Of a stretch of 64,000 nucleotides of DNA, positions 17,664 to 24,914 are shown piece by piece. The DNA lies in assembly GCA_944385035.1 (NCBI GenBank), contig CALWVV010000002.1:124001-188000 (forward strand). Direction: 5' to 3'. Within the stretch, counting starts at the first letter, position 1. Each line of letters opens with the position of its first letter. Source of the DNA: an uncultured Oscillospiraceae bacterium (GTDB lineage Bacteria; Bacillota; Clostridia; Oscillospirales; Oscillospiraceae). Below the pieces are notes generated by a model. It was not told where the DNA came from and did no database searches. It was given only the letters and a program-made list of their open reading frames with translations. The position numbers and the translations under genes are program-made.

Positions 17664-17893
17664 TGCCGCGCGAGTACCCCGCGCAGCGGGGCGCGCCTTT
17701 TGGCGCGTAAAATCGAAGCCGCAGGCTGAGATTTGCGCAGGGCGAATTCATTTCGCCCGAGCATTTGAAATCAAGGGCCCCACGCGGGATGGAACATCCC
17801 GTGGGGAAGTGCGGCATTACCTTCGAGAAGTTCCAGGATATCAAGGAAGGCGACATCATCGAGGCCTATATCATGGAGCAGATTGAGGTTTAA
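17578..17893 (+). repeat. Direct repeat of the infB 3' end flanking a 144-nt insert
   Basis: The stretch 17578-17663 (end of infB including TAA) recurs at 17808-17893, also ending in TAA, exactly 230 nt later. Five of 86 positions differ; translated in the infB frame four are silent third-codon changes and the rest give a single Q-to-E change (EQIQV versus EQIEV). The downstream copy has no start codon and is not a gene by itself. The 144 nt between are hairpin-rich. The coding-like divergence suggests that one copy came from a different infB allele rather than from a recent local duplication. Confidence 0.9.
17691..17772 (+). repeat. Structured intergenic element, copy A
   Basis: An 82-nt segment built of consecutive hairpins: GCGCGCC/GGCGCG, then AAAATC...GATTT followed by GCGC, then GGGCGAA/TTCGCCC, ending GAGCATTTGAAATC. 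A second copy with the same order is at 38867-38939. Upstream (17674-17690) is another hairpin, CCCCGC-GCA-GCGGGG, and downstream is CCCACGCGGGATG/CATCCCGTGGGG (17779-17806). No T tract, so not a simple terminator. Confidence 0.75.
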
Positions 17894-17920
17894 CAAAAAT
17901 CTGAATCAAACCCTAAAGCA

Positions 17921-17949
17921 CAGGGCGGGCGTTTTCGCCCGCCCTGTTT
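17921..17949 (+). terminator. Terminator after the infB duplication
   Basis: CAGGGCGGGCG (17921-17931) pairs with CGCCCGCCCTG (17936-17946), followed by a short TTT. Confidence 0.7.
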
Positions 17950-17971
17950 CGCGTATCATTGGGAGGATGCT

Positions 17972-18406
17972 ATGAGCTGTGTGATCCTTTTAGCGGCGGA
18001 CCATCCCATGCCCCTGTTTGATCCGGAGCTGCGCCGGACATACAAGCTTTCGGTGGAGGGCGAAGAGGTAGTCATGGAGACTCCGGGCTTTTCGGTTGAG
18101 GAGCATGTATACTATCGGGAAGCGGTGGATAGCCTGAGCCTGGAGATGAAGCCTTGGCAGTATGAGCTGAATCTGGAAGCCAGAGAGGACGAGGCGGATC
18201 TGCTCCGGGACTATTTGAAGCGCCACTGCACAGCCTGCGAGCAGGTGGAGCTGTGGAACCTATGGGTGGGAGATGACAGGGAAGAGAAGATCCCCTGCTA
18301 TCACGGCAGGTTGAGTGAGCTGGATCAAGACGTTCTGGATCAGCTCTGTAATCCCCCCACAAAAAACGGCTGTCCAGGCCAGTGCCGGATAGTCGTCACG
18401 ATCTGA
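17972..18406 (+). CDS. Hypothetical protein between infB and rbfA
   Basis: A 144-residue acidic, soluble protein starting at ATG 17972 after GGGAGG. It has 'SCVILLAADHPMPLFDP' at the start, 'LKRHCTACEQVELWNLWVGDD' in the middle, and a Cys/Pro-containing end ('CNPPTKNGCPGQCRIVVTI'). No signal peptide or membrane segment is seen and I recognise no family. It interrupts the usual infB-rbfA adjacency just behind the duplicated infB end, so it may have arrived with that insertion, although a suitable ribosome site and 48-nt spacing to rbfA suggest it is expressed. Confidence 0.7.
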   Translation: MSCVILLAADHPMPLFDPELRRTYKLSVEGEEVVMETPGFSVEEHVYYREAVDSLSLEMKPWQYELNLEAREDEADLLRDYLKRHCTACEQVELWNLWVGDDREEKIPCYHGRLSELDQDVLDQLCNPPTKNGCPGQCRIVVTI

Positions 18407-18453
18407 GACGGAGACCTGTGGGCACATTCTGCCCGGAAAGGAGTACAACAATC

Positions 18454-18840
18454 ATGGCAAGCAACCGAATTGGCCGCATCAATGAGGAGATCCAGCGAGA
18501 GCTGGCATCCCTTATCCCGTCGGTGAAGGACCCCCGCGTGACCGGCATGATTTCTGTGACAGCAGTGGATACCACGCCCGACCTGAAATATGCCAAAATT
18601 TATATCAGTGTGCTGGACAAGAGCGACTGTGAGCAGGTACTCAAGGGGCTAAAATCCGCTTCCGGATGGCTGCGCCGGGAGCTGGGACGTACCCTCAATC
18701 TGCGCAACACGCCTGAGCTCACCTTTGTTCGGGACGACTCCATCGACCAGGGGGCCCATATTCTGGAGATGCTCCGCAACCCTGAGGTGGTCAAGCCCGC
18801 CAACCCGGCCAACGCGCACATCATTTTGGATGAGGAGTAA
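18454..18840 (+). CDS. rbfA: 30S ribosome-binding factor RbfA
   Basis: A 128-residue KH-fold protein needed for late 30S maturation and cold adaptation. Typical signatures: 'RIGRINEEIQRELASLIPSVKDPRVTGMISVTAVDTTPDLKYAKIYISVL' and 'LNLRNTPELTFVRDDSIDQG'. ATG 18454 follows AAAGGAG (18437-18443). It is followed by nrnA, truB and ribF, the standard order in Bacillota. Confidence 0.96.
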   Translation: MASNRIGRINEEIQRELASLIPSVKDPRVTGMISVTAVDTTPDLKYAKIYISVLDKSDCEQVLKGLKSASGWLRRELGRTLNLRNTPELTFVRDDSIDQGAHILEMLRNPEVVKPANPANAHIILDEE

Positions 18841-18868
18841 TCCTAACTCTGTGACAGGAGGAACAACC

Positions 18869-19816
18869 ATGACCCCATTGGAAGCTGCTGAACTGTTAAA
18901 GAAGCATGACCACTATCTGATCCTGACCCATGTGCGCCCGGATGGGGATACCATCGGCTGCGCCGCCGGGCTGTGCCGCAGTCTGCGCCAGGCGGGGAAG
19001 GAGGCTTTTGTCCTCCATAACCCCGAGGCCACCTCCCTGTTTACGCCCTACCTGGAGGGACTTGTGGCCCCTGAGGGGTATGAGCCGGAGACGGTAGTGG
19101 CGGTGGATATGGCCGCACGGGGCCTGTTCCCGGACAACGCAAAGCGGTATTTAGAGCGGGTGGAGCTGACCATTGACCACCATCCCTCTCAGGAATTTTA
19201 CGCCAAACACACCTGCCTGGACGCCAAGCGGGCGGCCTGTGGGGAGCTGATGTACGAAATCGTGCAGCATTTGGGGCCCATTACCCCGGAAATGGGCGAG
19301 GCCTTGTATGTGGCCGTGTCCACGGACTGCGGCTGCTTTGTCTACAGCAATACCACCCCCGCCACCCACCGGGTGGCTGCCGCTCTCATGGAGACGGGCT
19401 TTGACCCCTACCCGGTGAACCGCCGCCATTTCCGGACCAAATCCTTTAAGCGTCTGAAAATTGAAGGCATGCTGGCTTCCGGAATGGAGCTGCGGGACGG
19501 GGGAGAGACCGCTCTGGTGTTCCTTACCCTGGATATGCTTCAGCAGGTGGGAGCCGACGAGCGGGACATCGACGATATCTCTGCCTTTGTGGGACAGGTG
19601 GAGGGCGTGAAAAACGGAATTACCCTCCGGGAGCTTAAGCCTGGGGTTTGCAAGCTGTCCCTGCGTACCGATCCCGGAGACTTGAATGCCAGCGCCGTGT
19701 GCGCCATTCTGGGCGGCGGAGGCCATGCTGCCGCCGCCGGGGCCACGGTGGAGGGCACCATGGAAGAGGTCCGAAAGGCCGTGCTGGCCGCCATCGAGAC
19801 TGTCCGCAAGGGCTAA
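18869..19816 (+). CDS. nrnA: DHH family phosphoesterase, NrnA-like (nanoRNase / pAp phosphatase)
   Basis: A 315-residue protein with the DHH catalytic motifs 'LTHVRPDGDTIG', 'VVAVDMA', 'TIDHHPS' and 'VSTDCGCFVY', and a DHHA1 domain ending in the substrate-binding 'CAILGGGGHAAAAG'. NrnA degrades 2-5 nt RNAs and dephosphorylates 3'-phosphoadenosine 5'-phosphate. ATG 18869 follows AGGAGG. The neighbouring rbfA and truB genes are its usual partners. Confidence 0.93.
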   Translation: MTPLEAAELLKKHDHYLILTHVRPDGDTIGCAAGLCRSLRQAGKEAFVLHNPEATSLFTPYLEGLVAPEGYEPETVVAVDMAARGLFPDNAKRYLERVELTIDHHPSQEFYAKHTCLDAKRAACGELMYEIVQHLGPITPEMGEALYVAVSTDCGCFVYSNTTPATHRVAAALMETGFDPYPVNRRHFRTKSFKRLKIEGMLASGMELRDGGETALVFLTLDMLQQVGADERDIDDISAFVGQVEGVKNGITLRELKPGVCKLSLRTDPGDLNASAVCAILGGGGHAAAAGATVEGTMEEVRKAVLAAIETVRKG

Positions 19817-19826
19817 GGGAGGACCT

Positions 19827-20702
19827 ATGCCAAACGGGATCATCGTAATTGATAAACAATCCGATTGGACTTCCATGGATGTGTGCGCCAAGCTCCGGGG
19901 CATTTTTCGGGAAAAACGCATTGGACATGCCGGTACCCTGGACCCCATGGCCACTGGGGTACTTCCCGTATTTGTAGGAAGGGCCACCCGAGCGGTGGAA
20001 TTTGCCGGCGAGGGAGAGAAGGAGTATGTGGCCGGGCTTCGGCTGGGGCTTGTCACTAACACCCAGGACACCAGCGGAGAAGTGCTGGAGGAGCACCCCG
20101 TCTCGGTGACGGAAGAGGCGCTTGAACAGGCTCTGGAGCAGTTTCGGGGGGAAATCCAGCAGGTTCCTCCCATGTACTCCGCCATCAAGATCAATGGAAA
20201 AAAGCTCTATGAGCTGGCCCGGAAGGGCAGGGAGGTAGAGCGTCCTGCCCGAACGGTCACCATTCATGCTCTCACGCTGGAGAGCCGGGAGGGAGAGGCG
20301 GATTTCACTCTCCGGGTGCGCTGTTCCAAAGGCACCTATGTACGTACCCTCTGTCACGACATCGGGCAGGCCCTGGGCTGTGGAGGATGCATGAGCAGTC
20401 TGCGGCGTACTATGGCTGCGGGCTTTATCCTGGAGGACGCGGTGACCCTGGAAGAGGTCCAGAAGGCGGAGGACCCGGCGGCACTGCTGCTTCCAGTGGA
20501 TGCCTATTTTGCCGGACGTCCTATGCTGATCCTTCCGGCCGACCTGGAGAAAAAGGTGCGAAACGGCATGACCGTCATTCTTCCGCAGTCTCCAGGATTT
20601 TCCGGGGAGTGCCGGGTGTATGGAGAAAACAAAGAATTTTTGGCTCTGAGCCGTGTGAACGGAAAAAAGCTGGAAACCATCAAGAGCTTTTTCAGCGTGT
20701 GA
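19827..20702 (+). CDS. truB: tRNA pseudouridine(55) synthase
   Basis: A 291-residue enzyme that converts U55 of the T-loop of tRNAs to pseudouridine. It begins 'MPNGIIVIDKQSDWTSMDV' and contains the catalytic aspartate in 'HAGTLDPMATGVLPVFVGRATR', then 'QVPPMYSAIKINGKKLYELAR' and 'CSKGTYVRTLCHDIG'. A short PUA-like C-terminal domain follows. ATG 19827 lies after GGGAGG, 10 nt past the nrnA stop. Confidence 0.96.
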   Translation: MPNGIIVIDKQSDWTSMDVCAKLRGIFREKRIGHAGTLDPMATGVLPVFVGRATRAVEFAGEGEKEYVAGLRLGLVTNTQDTSGEVLEEHPVSVTEEALEQALEQFRGEIQQVPPMYSAIKINGKKLYELARKGREVERPARTVTIHALTLESREGEADFTLRVRCSKGTYVRTLCHDIGQALGCGGCMSSLRRTMAAGFILEDAVTLEEVQKAEDPAALLLPVDAYFAGRPMLILPADLEKKVRNGMTVILPQSPGFSGECRVYGENKEFLALSRVNGKKLETIKSFFSV

Positions 20703-20716
20703 GAAGGAGAGAAACT

Positions 20717-21625
20717 ATGCCCAACAAACCCAAACGTGTGATCGCCCTGGGCTTTTTTGACGGAGTGCACCTGGGCCACGGAGCCCTTCTGCGGGCGGTG
20801 ACCGCCGCCGCAGACCGGCTGGAGGCTGTCCCCTGCGCCTTCACGTTTGACCGTCACCCTGGCGGAGCCATTACCGGGGAGAAAGTGCCCCTGCTCAGCT
20901 CGGTGGAGGACCGGATCTGGCTCATGCGCCGGTGGTACAATATTCAGGAGGTCATTGTGGCTTCCTTTGATGCTATGCAGCGCATGAACTGGGAGGATTT
21001 CATCGTGCACTATCTGGTGGAGGAGCTGGGTGCGGTCCACGTGGTGGCCGGCCATGACTTCCACTTTGGCTACCTGGGCAAGGGAAATCCAAAGCGGCTT
21101 CAGGAAAAGTGCCAGGAGCTGGGCATCGGCTGCGAGATCATCGGAAAGGTGGAGCAGGATGGTATTACCATTTCTTCCACTTACATCCGTACCCTCATTG
21201 CCCAGGGAGAAATGGACCGGGCGGGAGAGTTTTTGGGCCACCCCCACATTCTCACCCAGCGTGTGACCCACGGCAAGAAGATCGGCTCTTCCACCCTGGG
21301 CTTTCCCACGGTGAACCTGCGGGTGCCCGAGGGGGTCATTGTCCCTGCTTTTGGTGTGTATGCCACCCGGGTGTGGTTTGACGGGGAGTGCCGCAGCGCC
21401 GTGACCAACGTGGGTGTGCGGCCCACGGTGGAGAATAACGACGGCAGCGTGACGGTGGAAGGGTTTATTCTGGACTTTTCCGGGGACCTGTACGGACACC
21501 AAGTGCGCATGGAATTTTACCACCGTCTGCGGGGAGAGCGGAAGTTTCCCACCATGGAGGCCCTGGCCGACGAGATCCGACGCAACGCCCAGCAGACACG
21601 GGAATTTTTCAAGCGGCGAGGTTGA
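20717..21625 (+). CDS. ribF: Bifunctional riboflavin kinase / FAD synthetase
   Basis: A 302-residue enzyme making FMN and FAD from riboflavin. The N-terminal nucleotidyltransferase domain has 'ALGFFDGVHLGHGALL' (HxGH-type), 'VAGHDFHFGYLGKGN' and 'ISSTYIRTLIAQGEMDRA'; the C-terminal kinase domain has 'GSSTLGFPTVNL' and 'GVYATRVWFDGECRSAVTNVGVRPTV'. ATG 20717 follows AAGGAGA, 14 nt after truB. Confidence 0.96.
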   Translation: MPNKPKRVIALGFFDGVHLGHGALLRAVTAAADRLEAVPCAFTFDRHPGGAITGEKVPLLSSVEDRIWLMRRWYNIQEVIVASFDAMQRMNWEDFIVHYLVEELGAVHVVAGHDFHFGYLGKGNPKRLQEKCQELGIGCEIIGKVEQDGITISSTYIRTLIAQGEMDRAGEFLGHPHILTQRVTHGKKIGSSTLGFPTVNLRVPEGVIVPAFGVYATRVWFDGECRSAVTNVGVRPTVENNDGSVTVEGFILDFSGDLYGHQVRMEFYHRLRGERKFPTMEALADEIRRNAQQTREFFKRRG

Positions 21626-21664
21626 CACAGCCCGCCTACTATCTTGCCGGAGGAGAGAGCGCCT

Positions 21665-23044
21665 ATGCCAAACCGAGACCTGTTTCACCTGCTCCACCAT
21701 GACCATCCAGCCCGCTATGACAAGATGTTTCCCTATCTGTGGGCCTTTGTGGTTCTCACCCTGATCACCGGCTTTGCTTTGGACACCCCAGAGAACATTT
21801 TTGCCGGACTCACCCGTATCATTATGGTGGAGGATGCCCTCATTACCGACTACGTCCTGGTGGCCGGACCGGGGGCTGCGCTGGTGAACTCCGCCCTGGT
21901 CACCGCCGTGACCATCAGTGTGCTGTACCTGGCACGGGATGTGCTCAACGGCATGACCCTGGTAGAGATTGGCCTCATGTCCGGCTTTTCCCTGTTTGGA
22001 AAAAACCTGGTAAACATCTGGCCCATCCTGATTGGTTCCTGGCTGTACGCGAAAATAAAAAAGGAGCCTGTGGGCAGCTATGCGGGCATTGGCCTGATGG
22101 CCACCGCCCTGGCCCCCATTGTCAGCTACATTGCACTGGATAACGGCTGGGGCAACCCCTTCTGGGGAGCCCTTGTGGGGCTGACGATCGGTTTTGTCAT
22201 GCCGCCTTTGGCCGCCTATACGTACCGAATCCAAAATGGCATGAACCTCTACAATGTAGGCTTTGCCTGCGGCCTTCTGGCCTTTGTCTGTGTCCCCCTT
22301 ATGACCTCGCTGGGGGCGGACCCCACCCTTCACTACCGCTGGGCCAGTGGATATAACCAGCTGTTTGCCCTTATGCTGACCATCTTTTGCCTGGGACTTA
22401 TTGTGGTAGGATTGTTCTTCAGCGGCAAGCCCGTGTGGGCCGCCTGGGCGGGCTACCGCCGGCTGCTTTTGACCAGCGGCCGGGCTCCCAGTGACTATCT
22501 GCGTATGTTCGGCCCCGCTCCGGTGCTCATCAACATGGGAGTCAACGGCCTGATCGGCATGTCCTTTATCCTGCTGGGGGGCGGCGACCTGAATGGTCCC
22601 ACCGTGGGAGGAATCCTTACCATTATGGGGTTTTCTGCCTTTGGCAAACACGCGTGCAATATTATTCCCGTGATGGCCGGGGTGTTTCTGGGAAGTTTGG
22701 TTATGCACTGGGAGCTCAGTGACTCGGCGGTGCAGCTGGCCTGCCTGTTTTGCACCACATTGGCCCCCATTTCCGGCTATTTTGGCTGGCCCTACGGGGT
22801 GATCGCCGGGTTCCTTCACTCCTCAGTGGTGCTGTATACCAGCTCACCGGTGGCGGGGATGAACCTCTACAATAACGGTTTTTCCGGCGGCCTTGTGGCC
22901 ATTGTTCTTTATCCCACCATTATGGCCATTGCCCAGCACCGCAAGCCGGTGCTTCAGGACGAGGACTACTTCGATCAGTTGGAGCACGACGAGCCTGTGG
23001 TGGCACCCGAACCCCACGAGATCACCGAAGAACTGGAAAAATAA
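21665..23044 (+). CDS. DUF1576 family multi-pass membrane protein
   Basis: A 459-residue protein with about 11-12 hydrophobic segments, starting at ATG 21665 after GGAGGAGAG. I recognise it as DUF1576, of unknown function. The two halves carry paired motifs: 'GLMSGFSLFGKNLVNIWPILIGSWL' against 'TIMGFSAFGKHACNIIPVMAGVFLG', and 'NGMNLYNVGFACGLLAF' against 'AGMNLYNNGFSGGLVAI', so it is an internal duplication, as in many transporters. It lies 39 nt behind ribF and ends the translation operon. Confidence 0.85.
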   Translation: MPNRDLFHLLHHDHPARYDKMFPYLWAFVVLTLITGFALDTPENIFAGLTRIIMVEDALITDYVLVAGPGAALVNSALVTAVTISVLYLARDVLNGMTLVEIGLMSGFSLFGKNLVNIWPILIGSWLYAKIKKEPVGSYAGIGLMATALAPIVSYIALDNGWGNPFWGALVGLTIGFVMPPLAAYTYRIQNGMNLYNVGFACGLLAFVCVPLMTSLGADPTLHYRWASGYNQLFALMLTIFCLGLIVVGLFFSGKPVWAAWAGYRRLLLTSGRAPSDYLRMFGPAPVLINMGVNGLIGMSFILLGGGDLNGPTVGGILTIMGFSAFGKHACNIIPVMAGVFLGSLVMHWELSDSAVQLACLFCTTLAPISGYFGWPYGVIAGFLHSSVVLYTSSPVAGMNLYNNGFSGGLVAIVLYPTIMAIAQHRKPVLQDEDYFDQLEHDEPVVAPEPHEITEELEK

Positions 23045-23049
23045 AACTT

Positions 23050-23086
23050 CAGACACCTGCCGTTTGAGGCGGGTGTCTGTTTTTTA
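23050..23086. terminator. Terminator between DUF1576 gene and spmB
   Basis: CAGACACC-tg-CCG (from 23050) pairs with CGG-g-TGTCTG (to 23079), followed by a run of T on the plus strand. It also lies just past the spmB stop on the minus strand. Confidence 0.82.
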
Positions 23087-23090
23087 TCGG

Positions 23091-23609
23091 TTAGAATAAC
23101 ATCCTGACGGCCCAGGCTGCCGCCAAAAATCCCACCAGATCGGCGCACAGGGCGGCAGGGACGGCATACCGGGTGCGGGAAATTCCGGCGGCGCCAAAAT
23201 AGACGGCGATGGTGTAAAAGGTGGTTTCGGTGGAACCCAGCATCACGGCCGCTGTCCTTCCCAGGTCAGAGTTGGGACCGTAGGTTTGGATGAGCTCCGA
23301 GCCCACACCCAGGGCGGCCGAGCCGCTGACCGGCCGCACCAGCATAAGGGGCAGCAGCTCAGCAGGCAGCCCCACTGCCTCCAGAACGGGACTGAGAGCG
23401 GCGGAGAGCAACTCCAGGGCCCCGGAGGCCCGGAGCATAGAGACCGCCGTCATAAGCCCTACAAGGGCTGGGAGGACCCGCACCAGGGTTTCCAGCCCCG
23501 AGCCTGCTCCGTGGCATAGGGCGGAGTAGACGTCCACCCGGCGAAGTGCGGCATAGAGCGCAACGCCTGCCAAAATGAGGGGCACCAGCATGGTAAAAAA
23601 GAGTTCCAT
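23091..23609 (-). CDS. spmB: Spore maturation protein SpmB
   Basis: A 172-residue membrane protein with a nucleoside-recognition (Gate) domain: 'GSGLETLVRVLPALVGLMTAVSMLRASGAL', then 'LMLVRPVSGSAALGVGSELIQTYGPNS' and 'MLGSTETTFYTIAVYFGAAGI', which is the SpmB signature. SpmA and SpmB are needed for proper dehydration of the spore core. The start codon follows the spmA TGA after one base, so the two genes are translationally coupled. Confidence 0.95.
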   Translation of the reverse strand: MELFFTMLVPLILAGVALYAALRRVDVYSALCHGAGSGLETLVRVLPALVGLMTAVSMLRASGALELLSAALSPVLEAVGLPAELLPLMLVRPVSGSAALGVGSELIQTYGPNSDLGRTAAVMLGSTETTFYTIAVYFGAAGISRTRYAVPAALCADLVGFLAAAWAVRMLF

Positions 23610-23610
23610 T

Positions 23611-24189
23611 TCAGTTCCTCCATAGCCTGGCCAGCACCTTGCAGGCCACTACGCCCGTTCCCACCGACAGTGCCGAGGCCAGCCACACCGCCGGCAGGAT
23701 GTCAAAAGGGGTCTGGCACCCGGCCGCCGCACGTACCGCGGCTACTGTAGTGGGGATCAACTGGAGGGAGGCGGTGTTGCACACCACCAGCATGCACAGG
23801 CTGTCCGAAGCGATACCGGGACTTTTCCGGGCCATACGTCTGGCTGCCTCCAACCCCAGAGGGGTGGCGGCATTGCCCAGTCCCAGGAGATTGGCGGATA
23901 CATTGGCGGAGATACTGTCCATCACGGCGCGATCTCCCCGTTCCAGGGGGAAGAGCAGCCGGAGTACCGGCCCCAGCAGCTTGGATAGCTTTTCGGCCAG
24001 TCCTGACTGGCGCATGACCTCCATTACCCCCGACCACAGGCACAACATGCCCGCCATGGAAAGCCCCAGCTCCACGGCGGCCGCAGCCCCTTCCACGGCG
24101 GCTGCCGACACCTCCGCGCCCCGGCCCGTCCCAATACCGCATACCACCGCTACCACCGCCATGCCGGTCCAGATCACGGTCATTGTCAT
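23611..24189 (-). CDS. spmA: Spore maturation protein SpmA
   Basis: A 192-residue Gate-domain membrane protein. Signatures include 'GLSMAGMLCLWSGVMEVMRQSGLAEKLSKLLGPVLRLLFP', 'MDSISANVSANLLGLGNAATPLGLEAARRM' and 'LCMLVVCNTASLQLIPTTVAAVRAAAG'. The ATG at 24189 is chosen because AAAGGAGG precedes it; a longer open frame to 24258 lacks such a site. It acts with SpmB in spore core maturation. I looked for a SigE-type promoter upstream but saw only a weak candidate. Confidence 0.95.
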   Translation of the reverse strand: MTMTVIWTGMAVVAVVCGIGTGRGAEVSAAAVEGAAAAVELGLSMAGMLCLWSGVMEVMRQSGLAEKLSKLLGPVLRLLFPLERGDRAVMDSISANVSANLLGLGNAATPLGLEAARRMARKSPGIASDSLCMLVVCNTASLQLIPTTVAAVRAAAGCQTPFDILPAVWLASALSVGTGVVACKVLARLWRN

Positions 24190-24340
24190 AAAAAACCCCT
24201 CCTTTGCTTGGTTATCCATACGGAAATTACTGGAAAAGCATGACGGTAAAGAAACCAAAAATTTACAAAAAAATCCAGTTCAATCCCCCTTTTGCAAGAA
24301 AAATTTACATTTTTCCCTCCCTTTTGACCGATATTTACTG

Positions 24341-24369
24341 TTGACATGATATTTGATTATTTGTACAAT
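24341..24369 (+). promoter_or_regulatory. Promoter of the AbrB-like gene
   Basis: TTGACA (24341-24346), 17-nt spacer, TACAAT (24364-24369). The 150 nt between spmA and this promoter are AT-rich and hold no other feature I can name. Confidence 0.85.
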
Positions 24370-24457
24370 AAAGGTGTAAAAATCCACGCCCAAGTAGCCC
24401 TCCTCAAAGCCGTGTTTCAGGGGGCGCTTGCGAACAGAGAGAAGGAGGCGTCATAAT

Positions 24458-24709
24458 ATGAAATCCACTGGTATTGTCCGAAAGGTGGACGAACTGGGAC
24501 GCATTGTTTTGCCCATTGAGCTGCGCCGCACCCTGGACATTGAGGAAAAGGACTCTTTGGAGATTTACATGGACGGCTCGTCCATCGTGCTGAAGAAGTT
24601 TCAGCCGGCCTGCATCTTCTGCGACAGTGAGAAGGATATTATCGAGTTTCGGGGAAAGAACATCTGCCCCCGGTGTTTTCAGGAGATGGGCGGGCTCTTC
24701 AACAAGTAA
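24458..24709 (+). CDS. AbrB family transition-state regulator with zinc-ribbon tail
   Basis: An 83-residue protein beginning 'MKSTGIVRKVDELGRIVLPIELRRTLDI', the swapped-hairpin AbrB/SpoVT DNA-binding domain (about 1-50). The C-terminal part has two CxxC pairs, 'CIFC' and 'CPRC', which look like a small zinc-binding module in place of the usual AbrB multimerisation domain. ATG 24458 follows AAGGAGG. In clostridia AbrB-like proteins set the timing of stationary-phase and sporulation genes; the targets here are unknown. Confidence 0.9.
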   Translation: MKSTGIVRKVDELGRIVLPIELRRTLDIEEKDSLEIYMDGSSIVLKKFQPACIFCDSEKDIIEFRGKNICPRCFQEMGGLFNK

Positions 24710-24804
24710 GACCGCCATTTCTCCCGCAGATGAAGAAAGAGACCTTTTGTGCCGGTTGTTCCCGAAGTGTAAGGGAGGAGCCTGAGGGCCTTTATGAGGA
24801 TAAA

Positions 24805-24846
24805 AAAGCTATGGAGAATTTCTTCTGGAAATTCTCCATAGCTTTT
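24805..24846 (+). terminator. Intrinsic terminator after abrB-like gene
   Basis: AAAGCTATGGAGAATTTC pairs with GAAATTCTCCATAGCTTT around a TTCTG loop, followed by TT. The sequence from 24710 to here shows no gene. Confidence 0.85.
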
Positions 24847-24865
24847 TCTCTGTATGTCGGGATAA

Positions 24866-24896
24866 AAAACCGGCGGAAGGAGATTCCTTCCGCCGG
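24866..24896 (-). terminator. Terminator of the secreted protein gene
   Basis: CCGGCGGAAGGA (24870-24881) pairs with TCCTTCCGCCGG (24885-24896); on the minus strand the stem is followed by a T run. Confidence 0.88.
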
Positions 24897-24914
24897 AACG
24901 GCTCTTTTAGGAAC

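Noticed and set aside
17808..17893. Downstream copy of the infB end as a separate small gene
   Set aside because: It has no start codon or ribosome site of its own and its reading matches only the last 28 residues of IF-2.
24190..24340. SigE promoter for spmAB
   Set aside because: The best candidate (GTCATGCT with CGTATGGA) matches the -10 consensus poorly, so no call was made.
24805..24846. Long perfect inverted repeat as a transposon end or MITE
   Set aside because: It directly follows a gene, has T residues after the stem and no target-site duplication, so a terminator explains it.
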